This document shows positions 8,041-17,713 of a stretch of 64,000 bases of DNA, in pieces (the stretch's first letter is position 1; each line of letters starts with the position of its first letter). The notes beneath the pieces were generated by a model that was not told the DNA's origin, searched no databases, and saw only the letters and a list, made by a program, of their open reading frames with translations. The position numbers were made by a program, and so were the translations under genes. The stretch is from Mesorhizobium muleiense (GTDB lineage Bacteria > Pseudomonadota > Alphaproteobacteria > Rhizobiales > Rhizobiaceae). The stretch covers positions 17,414 through 81,413 of the forward strand of contig NZ_FNEE01000027.1 of assembly GCF_900099905.1 (NCBI RefSeq), in the 5' to 3' direction.

Positions 8041-9834
8041 CTAGGGAGCGCCGAGCTTCGGCGGTCGCGTCGGGAGCAACGCGTCGGGAAGCGCGATGGT
8101 CGCCACCAGAACAGGTCGCGATGGTTTTTTGGCCTTCACTTTGTGGTTTTCCCGCAACCCCGATTGACGGGCTGGTCGCGAGCGCACGGACACATCTGCA
8201 CGCGAAGCTGCGACGGCAGGCGCTTTCGGAACGCGGTTGATACGCTCGCTGCGACGCTCATCCCGGGCCTGTTCAACGTCAATCGCCTTTCGAGCGGCGC
8301 TGAGCTCGCGGGCCAGGCCGACGGCCTTGTTGCGCTCTTGCTCCAACGCCACGCTCAGCTCCATCGAGACGCGGCTCGCTTCCTGCCTTGCCGCGTCGCG
8401 TTCCCGCCGGGCGCTGTCGCGATCACGAGCAGCTGAATCTGCCCGTTCGCGCTCCAGTTCGAATGCGTCGCCAGCTCGCTTCAAAGCCGCCTCGGCCACC
8501 TGTCGTTCCCTGATGGCGTCGGTGCGCGCAGCCGCAGCCAGATCCGCGCTTGTCTTAAGCGCGTCGATGGTCTGGCGCGCCGCGGTGAGTTCGCGTTCGA
8601 AGCGCTCAGCCTTGTGCCGCTCCTCATCCAGCGCTCGCTGCGCCTCTGCCACAGAGGCCGCCATGGAGTGACGCGCTTCAAGCATGGCGGCCTTCTCGTG
8701 ATCGGCGAGAATGGCTTTGGCCTTCAAGCCTTTCACTTGGCTTTGCGCCACTTCCAGATCGAGCGCGAGCTCTTCGGCCCATCGCCGCTGCTGTTTTAGC
8801 GCCTGTCCTTGTTCAGCCATCATGTCGGCTACCGCACGCGCCTGCGCACTGGCATCGCGGGCGCCGCGCTGCATCACGGCCAGTTCGGCTCGCGCCGCCG
8901 CCAAATCGCGGCCGTCATGGTCAGCGCGAGCCGGGTCACCGCGAGCCGGCTGCACGCTCTTCCTGAGCGCGTCGACTTCCCTTAGCGCCGCAAAGAGCTT
9001 TTGTTCCAGCGTACCGCGGTCAGTCCGCATCGCATCGAGTTCCCGCACCAAGGCGTCGGCCCGTTGGCGCGCCGTCGCAAGGTCCTGATTGTGTCGCGCG
9101 GCATCGTTGCGAGCAGTCTGGCGAGCCGCAAGTGCTTCCTCGCGCGCTGCCGCAAGTTCCATGCGAGCGGCGGACAGCTCATTCAGCAATGCCCCGTGCA
9201 GAACTTGCTGTTGCTCCGCAGCAGGCTGCCGAGGTGTGTGGGAACCGCGCACGCCCGGCTGCGCCTCGGCCTGGCCGTTCTCGACACTGGCGCGTTGCGA
9301 AGCCACGGCCGAAGAGCCGTCGCTGGCTGCGTCTGCCGGCGGTTCGGGGGCTTCTTGTTTGACCTCCACCGAAGCCGTGAGGTCGGAAGGCGAACTTTGT
9401 ATCAGTTTGACGGTTATGTCAGCCCGTTCCTGACGGCCGCTCCTGGCTTGCAAGCGGTCGGAAATCAGCTTTGCCAGCTCTTCCTCACGCAGACCTGCGG
9501 CGGCAATGCTGCCGATCAATGGAAGGTCAAGCGTGCCAGTCGAGTCGATGGTGAAACTATGGTTGAGCTGCAACGCCTCCAGAACGCCGTCGCGCAAGGC
9601 AGTCCACTGCCAAACGTGCAGTTCGATCGTGTCTCGCGGAGCAAGTCTGTCGTCAGCCTTCGGCCGACCGTGTGCCGCAGATCCCAGCAGCAGGATGATA
9701 CACAACGAAATGAGGCACAGCATGGCGCTGCCCCTCCTGCCGCGCATGCCACGCAATGAAGCCGAATGCCGTCGGTCAGCAAAGCTTGGCGCGGGGCTGC
9801 AGGATGGCGGCCTGAAACTCTGCACAAAAGTCAT
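8041..9834 (-). CDS. Membrane-anchored protein with polysaccharide-export-like domain and long coiled coil
   Basis: 597 residues, start 9834 behind GGTGAGG. After a basic N-terminus comes one hydrophobic segment (AMLCLISLCIILLLGSAAHG, about residues 37-56), either signal peptide or anchor. Residues 60-150 look like the N-terminal domain of Wza-type polysaccharide export proteins (LAPRDTIELHVWQW, LDLPLIGSIAAAGLREEELAKLI). Residues 210-540 are a heptad-rich Ala/Arg/Glu coiled coil, and the C-terminus is basic and Pro-rich. There is no SLBB repeat or outer-membrane helix, so it is not a normal exporter. A role in exopolysaccharide or envelope organisation is a guess. Confidence 0.72.
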   Translation of the reverse strand: MTFVQSFRPPSCSPAPSFADRRHSASLRGMRGRRGSAMLCLISLCIILLLGSAAHGRPKADDRLAPRDTIELHVWQWTALRDGVLEALQLNHSFTIDSTGTLDLPLIGSIAAAGLREEELAKLISDRLQARSGRQERADITVKLIQSSPSDLTASVEVKQEAPEPPADAASDGSSAVASQRASVENGQAEAQPGVRGSHTPRQPAAEQQQVLHGALLNELSAARMELAAAREEALAARQTARNDAARHNQDLATARQRADALVRELDAMRTDRGTLEQKLFAALREVDALRKSVQPARGDPARADHDGRDLAAARAELAVMQRGARDASAQARAVADMMAEQGQALKQQRRWAEELALDLEVAQSQVKGLKAKAILADHEKAAMLEARHSMAASVAEAQRALDEERHKAERFERELTAARQTIDALKTSADLAAAARTDAIRERQVAEAALKRAGDAFELERERADSAARDRDSARRERDAARQEASRVSMELSVALEQERNKAVGLARELSAARKAIDVEQARDERRSERINRVPKAPAVAASRADVSVRSRPARQSGLRENHKVKAKKPSRPVLVATIALPDALLPTRPPKLGAP

Positions 9835-10395
9835 AGCTGAACCTCACCGGCAACGCGACCCTTGCCGCGAACGGATTTTTTAGAAAAACCGCGCGCAGGC
9901 TGGGGCCGCGGAGAAATTCCACAACCAGTAGGCGATATTAGCAAAGCCTGCGCGTAGCGCTGAGCACCGAATTAGGCTTAGGAATGTCTCCTCCTTACTT
10001 ACTTATTGCGCCCTCGCCCGCGTATCGTACCGCTTAAGGTGGTGGTTCTCCGACCTGGCCAGATGCAGGCGCATCGTAGGGAACGAAGTATCGCTCTTGG
10101 TGGGATGACTCTCCGGTGGCGCTTGCTGCTCATCAGATACATATCATCTGAATTTGTGGTTGACTCATTATACCAGTTGGCTTAGCTGTTGGATTGGCTT
10201 TGGCCAGCCGAGGCCGGGCTGAAAATTGGGCAGGCAGCAGGTGGAGGGGCTGAAGACGGAACCGAGCCGGATGATCCGCCCGGGTGAGCCGGCAAATGAC
10301 CCGATCCGCGACACCGGACGCGATCCGCCTGACAAACTGGAACGCATTTAAGCCTGGGCCGCGGAAGCACAGGCTTTTTCAAATGGGAGGAAATC
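9835..10395. other. 561-nt intergenic region upstream of the apiose ABC operon
   Basis: No coding region I can support. It holds the operator candidate at 10157-10175 with TTGACT (10160-10165) overlapping it as a plausible -35 box, and a weak -10 (TTAGCT, 10182-10187). GAAATC/GGGAGG before the ATG at 10396 gives the ribosome site. The leftward gene at 9834 must also be transcribed from here. Confidence 0.5.
10157..10175 (+). promoter_or_regulatory. Candidate NanR-like operator upstream of apiose transporter operon
   Basis: Sequence TGGTTGACTCATTATACCA. Same length and same ATTATACCA right half as the sites before apnO and oiaX. It overlaps a possible -35 box, which suits repression. It lies 221 nt before the binding-protein start. 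Confidence 0.65.
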
Positions 10396-11337
10396 ATGAA
10401 ACTCACTCGCAGAATGACATTTGCGGCTTTTGCCGGCATGCTGGCGCTGGGCACCGCTGCACCCGCCTATGCGGCGGATCTCATTGCCATCATCACGCCC
10501 TCGCACGACAACCCATTCTTCAAGGCCGAAGCCGTCGGCGCGGAAGCCAAGGCCAAGGAACTCGGCTATGAAACGCTGGTGCTGGTCCATGACGACGACG
10601 CCAACAAGCAGTCCGAGCTGATCGACACGGCGATCGGCCGCGGCGCCAAGGCGATCATCCTCGACAATGCCGGCGCCGACGCCTCGGTCGCCGCCGTGCA
10701 GAAGGCCAAGGACGCGGGCGTTCCGTCGTTCCTGATCGATCGCGAGATCAACGCCACCGGCGTCGCCGTCGCGCAGATCGTCTCCAACAACTACCAGGGC
10801 GCCCAGCTTGGCGCACAGGAGTTCGTCAAGCTGATGGGCGAGAAAGGCAATTACGTCGAGCTGGTCGGCAAGGAATCCGACACCAATGCCGGCATCCGCT
10901 CCAAGGGCTATCACGACGTCATCGACGACTATCCGGACCTGAAGATGGTGGCGCAGCAATCGGCCAACTGGAGCCAGACCGAGGCCTATGCCAAGATGGA
11001 ATCGATCCTCCAGGCCAACCCGGACATCAAGGGCGTGATCTCCGGCAACGATACGATGGCGATGGGCGCCCATGCCGCCCTTGCCGCCGCCGGCCGCAAG
11101 GACGTCATCGTCGTCGGCTTCGACGGATCGAATGACGTGCGCGACTCGATCGCCTCTGGCGGCATCAAGGCCACGGTCCTGCAACCGGCCTATGCGCAGG
11201 CGCAGATGGCGGTCGAGCAGGCCAACGACTTCATCAAGAACAAGAAGTCTCCGGCCGAGGAAAAGCAGCTGATGGACTGCGTCCTGATCAATGGCGACAA
11301 TGCCGCCAAGCTGGAAACCTTCGCGCTGACCAACTGA
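10396..11337 (+). CDS. Sugar ABC transporter periplasmic binding protein, probable D-apiose binder
   Basis: RbsB-family periplasmic protein of 313 residues. The signal peptide ends at APAYAADLI. The mature chain begins IAIITPSHDNPFFKAEAVGAEAKAKELG, very typical of the family, and keeps the DNAGADASVAAVQKAKDAGVPSFLIDREI and SGNDTMAMGAHAALAAAG segments. ATG 10396 follows GGGAGG. It heads the operon binding protein-DUF2291-ATPase-permease-apsD-apnL. D-apiose as ligand is inferred from the enzymes encoded downstream, as solute-binding proteins of this class were used to discover the apiose pathways. Confidence 0.85.
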   Translation: MKLTRRMTFAAFAGMLALGTAAPAYAADLIAIITPSHDNPFFKAEAVGAEAKAKELGYETLVLVHDDDANKQSELIDTAIGRGAKAIILDNAGADASVAAVQKAKDAGVPSFLIDREINATGVAVAQIVSNNYQGAQLGAQEFVKLMGEKGNYVELVGKESDTNAGIRSKGYHDVIDDYPDLKMVAQQSANWSQTEAYAKMESILQANPDIKGVISGNDTMAMGAHAALAAAGRKDVIVVGFDGSNDVRDSIASGGIKATVLQPAYAQAQMAVEQANDFIKNKKSPAEEKQLMDCVLINGDNAAKLETFALTN

Positions 11338-11355
11338 GCCGGTGTGACATCAATC

Positions 11356-11386
11356 GCAAGGGACGAGCTTCCGGCTCGTCCCTTGC
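11356..11386 (+). terminator. 13-bp stem-loop after the binding-protein gene
   Basis: Arms GCAAGGGACGAGC and GCTCGTCCCTTGC with a TTCCG loop, 19 nt past the stop at 11337. No long T-run follows. Such intra-operon hairpins usually protect the binding-protein mRNA or reduce read-through, raising binding protein over membrane components. Confidence 0.65.
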
Positions 11387-11430
11387 TTCCATTTCCCGGG
11401 TGCCCTGACCGCCATGCCGAACAAGCCGAC

Positions 11431-12075
11431 ATGTTGAACAAGCTGACTTGGGCGACCGTTGCCGTGATATTTGGCATCAGCCTGACTGCCTGCAAGATCC
11501 TGCCGACACCGTCCGCGGAAGATGGCGGCAATGCACCGGCCTTCAATGCGGACAAGATGGTCGGCGATATCTGGGCTGCCAAAATGCTGCCCTATCTCCA
11601 GCAGAAGGCCGGATCGTTTCCCGAGGTTCACGCCCTGGCGAAAGCCGATCCTGCGGCTGCCGGCGCCAAGTATGGCAATCCGAAGAAGCAAGCGAATTCG
11701 CCGTGGACCTTCGCGGTTCGCCTCGAAGGCAAGATTGTTGCGGCGAACACACAGTCACACGCGGCAACCATGGATGTCGATGCCGACGGTGACGGCAAGG
11801 CGGATGCACGGGTGCAGATCGGACCCGCGATGCGTGGCACCGCGCTGCGCGACAGCCTCGACTTCATCCAGTTCAACGATTTCACCAATCAGATCGACTT
11901 CGCCCAGTTCGGCAAGGCGTTCAACATCCATGCCGACAAGACGGTGCTCTCCAAGCTGCCGCGCGAGGCGCTGGAGGGCCGCAGCGCCAGGGTCGTCGGC
12001 GCTTATGTCATGGGCAGCGGCCAGGACTTGCCGCTGGTGACCCCGGCGGAGGCAGAGGTGGGGCCGAAGCCATGA
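11431..12075 (+). CDS. DUF2291 lipoprotein associated with sugar ABC transporter
   Basis: 214 residues from ATG 11431. N-terminal signal with lipobox ISLTAC (Cys after about 19 residues), so a lipoprotein. The rest matches the DUF2291 pattern I know beside RbsABC-type importers (FNADKMVGDIWAAKMLPYLQ, DLPLVTPAEAEV). Its function is not established. Its stop overlaps the ATPase start by 4 nt (ATGA). An upstream in-frame start at 11344 is rejected because it would bury the signal peptide. Confidence 0.8.
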   Translation: MLNKLTWATVAVIFGISLTACKILPTPSAEDGGNAPAFNADKMVGDIWAAKMLPYLQQKAGSFPEVHALAKADPAAAGAKYGNPKKQANSPWTFAVRLEGKIVAANTQSHAATMDVDADGDGKADARVQIGPAMRGTALRDSLDFIQFNDFTNQIDFAQFGKAFNIHADKTVLSKLPREALEGRSARVVGAYVMGSGQDLPLVTPAEAEVGPKP

Positions 12076-13622
12076 CTGCCGCCGGCGATCATGATGTCAT
12101 CCTGAAGCTGGAAGACGTCTCCAAGATCTATTCGGGGACAGTCGCGGTCAAGCGCGCGAATTTCGAAGTGCGCAAGGGCGCGGTCAACGTGCTGGTCGGC
12201 GAAAACGGCGCCGGCAAATCGACGCTGATGAAGATCATCGCCGGCGTCGAACAGCCGACGCTCGGCCGCATCCTCCTGGAGGGCGAAGAGGTCTCCTTCT
12301 CCTCATCCGGCGACGCGGTGAACCGCGGCATCGGCATGGTGTTCCAGGAGCTGAACCTGTTCGGCAATCTGAGCGTCGCCGAAAACATATTTGCCACCCG
12401 CGAGATCACCAACCGGTTCCGCAAGATCGACAGCCGGGAACAGGAGCGCCGCGCGGCGGAATTTCTCGAGCGCCTGCAGGCCGGCATCCGGCCGGACATG
12501 CTGGTCGAGGATTTGCGCATCGGCCAGCAGCAACTGGTCGAGATCGCCAAGGCGGTCTCGCTCGATGCGCGCATCCTGATCATGGACGAGCCGACCTCGG
12601 CGCTGAGTGCGGCGGAAGTCGAGATCCTGTTCAAGGTGATCGCCGACCTCAAGGCGCGCGGCGTGGCGATCGTCTACATCTCGCACCGGCTCGAGGAGCT
12701 GATCCGCATCGGCGACTACATCACCGTGCTGCGCGACGGCCGCATCACCGGCCAGGAGAGGATGAAAAACGTCGACACGCAATGGATCGTGCGGCAGATG
12801 ATCGGCTCCGACGCCAAGGACTTCGCCAAGCCCGACGGCCATGTTCCGGGCGATGAGATCTTCCGCGCCGAGGATATCTGCCTGCCGCGCGTAACCGGGG
12901 GGCTTGCGGTCGATCATGTCTCGCTGTCGCTGCGTGCCGGCGAGATCCTCGGCATATACGGCCTGATGGGCGCCGGACGCAGCGAGCTGTTCGACTGCAT
13001 CATGGGGCGCCACGGCCATGCCACCGGGGCGATCTTCATTGCCGGCAAGAAGGTCAGGGAACGCGACACCACGCGGCGCATCCGGCGCGGGCTGGCGCTG
13101 ATCCCCGAGGATCGCCAGCGCGAAGGTCTGGTGTCGATCCTCTCGGTCGCCAGCAATCTGACTCTGGCCAGCCTGTCGCGGTTTGTCCGCCTGTTCCATA
13201 TCAGCGGCGCCAAGGAGAACCAGGCGGTGACACAGATGGTGCGGGAACTGGCGATCAAGGTCGCCGATCCGGCGCAGGAGGTCTCGTCGCTGTCGGGCGG
13301 CAACCAGCAGAAGGTGGTGATCGGCAAGGCGCTGCTCACCGGACCGAAGGTGCTGTTGATGGACGAACCAAGCCGCGGCATCGATGTCGGCGCCAAGGCC
13401 GACGTCTTTCGCACCATGCGCAAACTGTCCCGCGACGGGCTGGGCATTCTGTTCGCCACCTCCGATCTCGACGAGGTGATGGCGCTGTCCGACCGCATCG
13501 CGGTGATGAGCAATGGAAAACTGACCGGCATGTTCGATCGCGCCGAGGCGACGGAGGCGGCACTTGTCGCCGCATCGGCGCTTGGCCACGGGCCGGTCCC
13601 GCACATGGAGCCACGCCCATGA
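12072..13622 (+). CDS. Sugar ABC transporter ATP-binding protein (RbsA type), apiose operon
   Basis: 516 residues with tandem NBDs. The first has Walker A GENGAGKST, DLRIGQQQLVEIAKA and LIMDEPTSALS. The second has GLMGAGRSE (Lys replaced by Arg, usual for the second NBD of this family), LSGGNQQKVVIGKAL and LLMDEPSRGIDVGAK. It is coupled by ATGA overlaps on both sides. Provides energy for the uptake system at 10396-14683. Confidence 0.92.
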   Translation: MTAAGDHDVILKLEDVSKIYSGTVAVKRANFEVRKGAVNVLVGENGAGKSTLMKIIAGVEQPTLGRILLEGEEVSFSSSGDAVNRGIGMVFQELNLFGNLSVAENIFATREITNRFRKIDSREQERRAAEFLERLQAGIRPDMLVEDLRIGQQQLVEIAKAVSLDARILIMDEPTSALSAAEVEILFKVIADLKARGVAIVYISHRLEELIRIGDYITVLRDGRITGQERMKNVDTQWIVRQMIGSDAKDFAKPDGHVPGDEIFRAEDICLPRVTGGLAVDHVSLSLRAGEILGIYGLMGAGRSELFDCIMGRHGHATGAIFIAGKKVRERDTTRRIRRGLALIPEDRQREGLVSILSVASNLTLASLSRFVRLFHISGAKENQAVTQMVRELAIKVADPAQEVSSLSGGNQQKVVIGKALLTGPKVLLMDEPSRGIDVGAKADVFRTMRKLSRDGLGILFATSDLDEVMALSDRIAVMSNGKLTGMFDRAEATEAALVAASALGHGPVPHMEPRP

Positions 13623-14683
13623 CTGACATCCCGGCCAAGGCTTCGGTTGCCTCCGCCTCGAGCGGGTCCGTGCTGCTGACGCTGATGAAGGCGAGGACGT
13701 TCATTGCGTTGATCGCCGTCCTGATCTTCTTCTCGATCGCGGCGCCGAATTTCCTGTCGGCCGCCAACCTGATCCTGATGTCGAAGCACGTCGCGCTGAA
13801 CGCCTTCCTCGCCATGGGCATGACCTTCGTCATCATCACCGGCGGCATCGACCTCTCGGTCGGCTCGATTGTCGGCCTGTGCGGCATGGTCGCCGGCTAT
13901 CTCGTGCTCAACGGCATCGACCTGCAGGTCGGCTACACGATCTATTTCAACGTCTTCGAGATCGCACTGATCACGCTGGCGGTCGGTATATTGATCGGCG
14001 CCGTCAACGGATTGCTGATCACCAGGCTGAATGTCGCGCCGTTCATCGCCACGCTCGGCGTGCTCTATGTCGCACGCGGCCTGGCGCTGCTGTCGTCGGA
14101 TGGTCGCACCTTTCCGAACCTCGTCGGCAAGCCCGATCTGGGCACGACCGGGTTCGGCTTCCTCGGCGCCGGCCGGCTGCTCGGCCTGCCGGTCTCGATA
14201 TGGATTCTTGTCGTCGTAGCAGTTGGGGCGGCCTATCTGGCCAAATACACCCCGCTCGGCCGCCACATCTTCGCCGTCGGCGGCAACGAACGGGCGGCGC
14301 GGATTTCGGGCGTCAGGGTCAACATGGTGAAGATGTTCGTCTACATGTTCTCCGGCTTCTGCGCGGCGGTCGTCGGGCTGATCATCTCGTCCGAACTGAT
14401 GGCCTCGCATCCGGCGACCGGCGAAAGCTTCGAGCTCAACGCCATCGCCGCGGCTGTGCTCGGCGGCACCTCGATGTCGGGTGGCCGCGGCACGATCGGC
14501 GGCACAATCGTCGGCGCCTTCGTCATCGGCATCCTTTCCGACGGGCTGGTGATGATGGGGGTGAGCTCGTTCTGGCAGATGGTGATCAAGGGCCTGGTCA
14601 TCATCGTCGCCGTCGTCGTCGACCAGGCGCAGCGCCGGCTGCAGAGCCGGGTGACGCTGATGCAGATGGCAAAGGCGGGCTGA
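13619..14683 (+). CDS. Sugar ABC transporter permease (RbsC type), apiose operon
   Basis: 354 residues, multi-spanning BPD_transp_2 permease. Contains the family motifs ITGGIDLSVGSIVGLCGMVAGYL, AVGGNERAARISGV and AVLGGTSMSGGRGTIGGTIVGAF. It starts inside the ATPase stop codon (ATGA) and ends 3 nt before apsD. Confidence 0.92.
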   Translation: MTDIPAKASVASASSGSVLLTLMKARTFIALIAVLIFFSIAAPNFLSAANLILMSKHVALNAFLAMGMTFVIITGGIDLSVGSIVGLCGMVAGYLVLNGIDLQVGYTIYFNVFEIALITLAVGILIGAVNGLLITRLNVAPFIATLGVLYVARGLALLSSDGRTFPNLVGKPDLGTTGFGFLGAGRLLGLPVSIWILVVVAVGAAYLAKYTPLGRHIFAVGGNERAARISGVRVNMVKMFVYMFSGFCAAVVGLIISSELMASHPATGESFELNAIAAAVLGGTSMSGGRGTIGGTIVGAFVIGILSDGLVMMGVSSFWQMVIKGLVIIVAVVVDQAQRRLQSRVTLMQMAKAG

Positions 14684-14686
14684 CCC

Positions 14687-15721
14687 GTGGCGGAACTGCG
14701 AGGAGCGCTGATCGGCTGCGGCTTCTTTGCCGTCAACCAGATGCATGCCTGGCGCGACATCGACAGCGCCTCGATCGTCGCCATCTGCGACCGCGACCCG
14801 GAACGGCTCAAGGTGCTCGGCGACCAGTTCGGCATTGAGCGACGCTACACAGACGCGGCGGCACTGTTTGCCGGCGAAAGCCTGGATTTCGTCGATATCG
14901 CCACCACCGCGCCGAGCCATCGTTCGCTTGTCGAGATGGCGGCACAAAACCGCGTTCCGGCGATCTGCCAAAAGCCGTTTGCGCCGACGCTTGCCGACGC
15001 CAAGGCCATGGTGAAGGCATGCAGCGATGCCGGCGTGGCGTTGATGGTGCATGAGAATTTTCGCTGGCAGTCGCCGATCCAGGCGGTGCGCGCCGTGCTC
15101 GACAGCGGCGACATCGGCACGCCCTTCTTCGGCCGGATCTCGTTCCGCTCGGCCTATGATGTGTTTTCCGGGCAGCCCTATCTGGCGACGGGAAAGCGCT
15201 TCATCATCGAAGACCTCGGCATCCACAGTCTCGACATAGCCCGCTTCCTGCTGGGCGACGTTTCGACGATCACGACCCGAACCGCTCGCATCAACCCCAA
15301 CATTGCCGGCGAGGACGTCGCTACCATGCTGATGGACCACAAGAGCGGTGCAACGTCCGTGGTCGACTGCAGCTATGCGACCAAGCTCGCGGCCGAGCCA
15401 TTTCCGCAGACGCTGGTCGAGATCGACGGCAGCGACGGCACGATCCGGCTCGAGCAGGATTACCGGCTCACCGTCACCGGCAGGAACGGAACGGCAGTCA
15501 GCGACGTCTCGCCGCCGCTGCTGCCCTGGGCATCGCGGCCGTGGCACAACATCCAGGAAAGCGTCGTCGCCATCCAAAAGCACTGGGTCGCCTGCTTGGC
15601 GAGCAAAACCGAGCCGGCAACCTCGGGCGCCGACAATCTTAAGACCTTGGCGCTGGTCGAGGCCGCCTATGCCGGTGCTGCAAGCGGTGAACCGGTGCAG
15701 CTCGACGCTTTGCTGAGATGA
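14687..15721 (+). CDS. apsD: D-apiose dehydrogenase (Gfo/Idh/MocA family)
   Basis: Expected to oxidise D-apiose with NAD+ to D-apionolactone, the first step of the pathway. 344 residues. N-terminal Rossmann fold (ALIGCGFFAVNQMHAW) and the family Lys in CQKPFAP (residue 96; the usual EKP is QKP). A C-terminal domain carries EDLGIHSLDIARFLLGD, where His and Asp are the expected catalytic and substrate residues. Start is GTG 14687, 3 nt after the permease stop; no nearby ATG fits. The specific substrate is inferred from the linked kinase, RuBisCO-like protein and oxidoisomerase. Without that context it would be called a generic oxidoreductase. Confidence 0.75.
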   Translation: MAELRGALIGCGFFAVNQMHAWRDIDSASIVAICDRDPERLKVLGDQFGIERRYTDAAALFAGESLDFVDIATTAPSHRSLVEMAAQNRVPAICQKPFAPTLADAKAMVKACSDAGVALMVHENFRWQSPIQAVRAVLDSGDIGTPFFGRISFRSAYDVFSGQPYLATGKRFIIEDLGIHSLDIARFLLGDVSTITTRTARINPNIAGEDVATMLMDHKSGATSVVDCSYATKLAAEPFPQTLVEIDGSDGTIRLEQDYRLTVTGRNGTAVSDVSPPLLPWASRPWHNIQESVVAIQKHWVACLASKTEPATSGADNLKTLALVEAAYAGAASGEPVQLDALLR

Positions 15722-16984
15722 CCGCGGATGCCTTCCTCCTCTATGGCACACACGCGGTCGAGACCGAGCCAGTCAGCTTGCGCGCCGGCGCGCTCAGCGC
15801 CGACTTCGTCAACGGCAATCTGCGCACCATCCGCCATGGCGGCATCGAGGTGCTGCGCGCCATCGCCTATATCGTCAGGGATCGCGACTGGGCACCTACG
15901 AGCCGGCGCTGACGGATTTGGTCATCGACCAGGGCGCCGACACTTTCACTGTCAGCTATTCGGCAAGCTGTGTCGGACCGGAGCGAAGCCGGCTCGACTT
16001 TCGCGCGACGATCAAAGGTTCCGCCGACGGCCAGCTGGTTTTCGACGTGAGCGCGCTTCCCGAAAACGCTTTCGAGACCAATCGCTGCGGCTTCTGCATC
16101 CTGCATCCGATCGCCGGCCTGGCCGGCAGCCCGGTCACTGTCGAGCACACCGACGGCAGCGTCGTCGCAACGAAACTTCCTGAGCTGATCGACCCCTGGC
16201 AGCCTTTCAAGGATCTGCGGGCGATCACGCATGAGGTCCGGCCCGGCGTCACCGCGGAATGCCGGATGGAAGGCGATGCGTTCGAGATGGAGGACCAGCG
16301 CAATTGGTCGGACGCGTCCTACAAGACCTATGTCCGGCCGCTGGCGCTGCCTTGGCCCTACATGCTGCCCGCCGGCCAGACTGTGCGCCAGGCACCTGCC
16401 CGATCGTGCACGCCGCCGACGATCTCAGCGTCATGCAGTCGCTGGAGGCGCTGCCGTTCATCACCCGATCGGCGCGAGCGATCTTCGGGGCAAAACCCTA
16501 CCGGATCGGCCCGTCGACCATCGCCATGCGGCAGAACCCCTATGGCGGCGCGACCAAGGCCAACCCGCACAATCAGCGCATCGCCATGGCCGACCGGGAT
16601 CCCCGCCATGCCGGGCTGTTCGCGGCAGCATGGACGATCGGCTATGGCGCGCGGGTCGCGCCGGCCGGGCTGGAGATGCTCACGCTGTCCAGCTTCAGCG
16701 GACCGTTCGGCGTGCTGGCGGCATCCGGGGAACCCGTCGGCGAAGGTGAACCCCGGCCGATCTTCCAGGCCGTGCAGGGGCTTTGCGAACTGGCCGGCTT
16801 CAGGCAGGTAGCGGCGAGGACGAGCGATGAGACGCGGCTGCTCACGCTGGCCGGCCGTTCTGCCGCGGGCCAGACCGTCATGTGGCTGGCGAACCTGACG
16901 GCGAGCGAAGTGACGGTTGATATTTCCAGGTTCGAGCGACGCCACCTGGTGATGACGCCTTACGCGATCACCCGGATCGGGTGA
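15718..16984 (+). pseudogene. apnL: D-apionate lactonase, frameshifted and probably internally deleted
   Basis: Would hydrolyse D-apionolactone to D-apionate. The reading frame starts well (ATG 15718 overlaps the apsD stop; MTADAFLLYGTHAVETEPV) but is broken. Near 15890 the reading RDRDW must shift by one base to continue as GTYEPALTDLVIDQGADTF; a GGGG run shortened to GGG explains it. Near 16385 the second frame (WPYMLPAGQTVRQ) ends and homology resumes in a third frame (VHAADDLSVMQSLEALPF) to the stop at 16984. About 420 residues are recoverable, whereas family members I recall are near 600, so an internal block seems lost at the second break. Sequencing error could explain the first shift but not a deletion. 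Confidence 0.7.
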
Positions 16985-17002
16985 ATCAGCTGCCGGAATT
17001 CA

Positions 17003-17713
17003 TCATCCGGAATTCATCACATAGAGCGCGCGCGAGCGCTCGAGGTGCTTGATCATCGCCTTCTCGGCGCCGTCCGCATCCTTCTGCTCGATGCGCCTGA
17101 TGATTTCTTCGTGCTCGAGCAGCGTAAAATTTTCCTTGCCGGTCCAGATCAGCATTTCGGTGTGATATTCCTTCAACCAGCCAAGCATTGCTTCGCTGAC
17201 CGCGACATAGATCGGGTTGCCGGATATGGCCGCGATCTGGGTATGAAACTTCATATCGGCGGATATGAAGGCTCCGGAATCGCCGCGAAAGCTCCGCTGT
17301 TCGGCAATTGTTGCCCGCAACCGCTGCACGTCCTCGGCGGCGGCCTTTTCGGCGGCTTCCCTGACCATGCCGCGCTCGAAGAAGATGCGGGCGCTCTTGA
17401 GGTGCTCCAGCGTGTCCTTCGATGACGACAGGATGATCTTGGCGGCGGCGTCGACCTGCTTGATGATCGACTTGGCGGTCAGCTGAAGCACCTTCGCCCG
17501 CTCGCCGTGCGAGATCGCGACAAGGCCCATATTGCTCAACGCCTGCATCGCCTCGCGGATCGCCGGCCTGCCGACCGCGAAGCGCTCCATCAACTCGCGC
17601 TCCGACGGCATGTCGTCGCCCGGCTGCAATTCGCCGCTGGTGATCAAGCGCTTCAGTCGCAAAAACACTTCGTCGGAAAGTTTGCGCCGGACGATCGGCT
17701 CCGAACGGTTCAT
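17003..17713 (-). CDS. GntR/FadR-family regulator, NanR-like
   Basis: 236 residues. N-terminal winged helix with PSERELMERFAVGRPAIREAMQALSNMGLVAISHGERAKV, strongly like E. coli NanR in the region PSERELMAFF-VGRPSVREAL-GLVQI-NGERARV. C-terminal FCD ligand domain with metal-type residues DMKFHTQIAAISGNP and HEEIIRRIEQKDADGAEKAMIKHL. It sits divergently from oiaX, with an operator candidate at 17804-17822 between them. The same site precedes apnO and the transporter operon, so it is the likely apiose regulon repressor, relieved by a pathway intermediate (inference). Confidence 0.85.
   Translation of the reverse strand: MNRSEPIVRRKLSDEVFLRLKRLITSGELQPGDDMPSERELMERFAVGRPAIREAMQALSNMGLVAISHGERAKVLQLTAKSIIKQVDAAAKIILSSSKDTLEHLKSARIFFERGMVREAAEKAAAEDVQRLRATIAEQRSFRGDSGAFISADMKFHTQIAAISGNPIYVAVSEAMLGWLKEYHTEMLIWTGKENFTLLEHEEIIRRIEQKDADGAEKAMIKHLERSRALYVMNSG

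Noticed and set aside
12914..15751. 945-residue open frame on the minus strand
   Set aside because: It runs antisense to the ATPase, permease and apsD genes, has no family resemblance and low-complexity composition typical of antisense frames in high-GC DNA.
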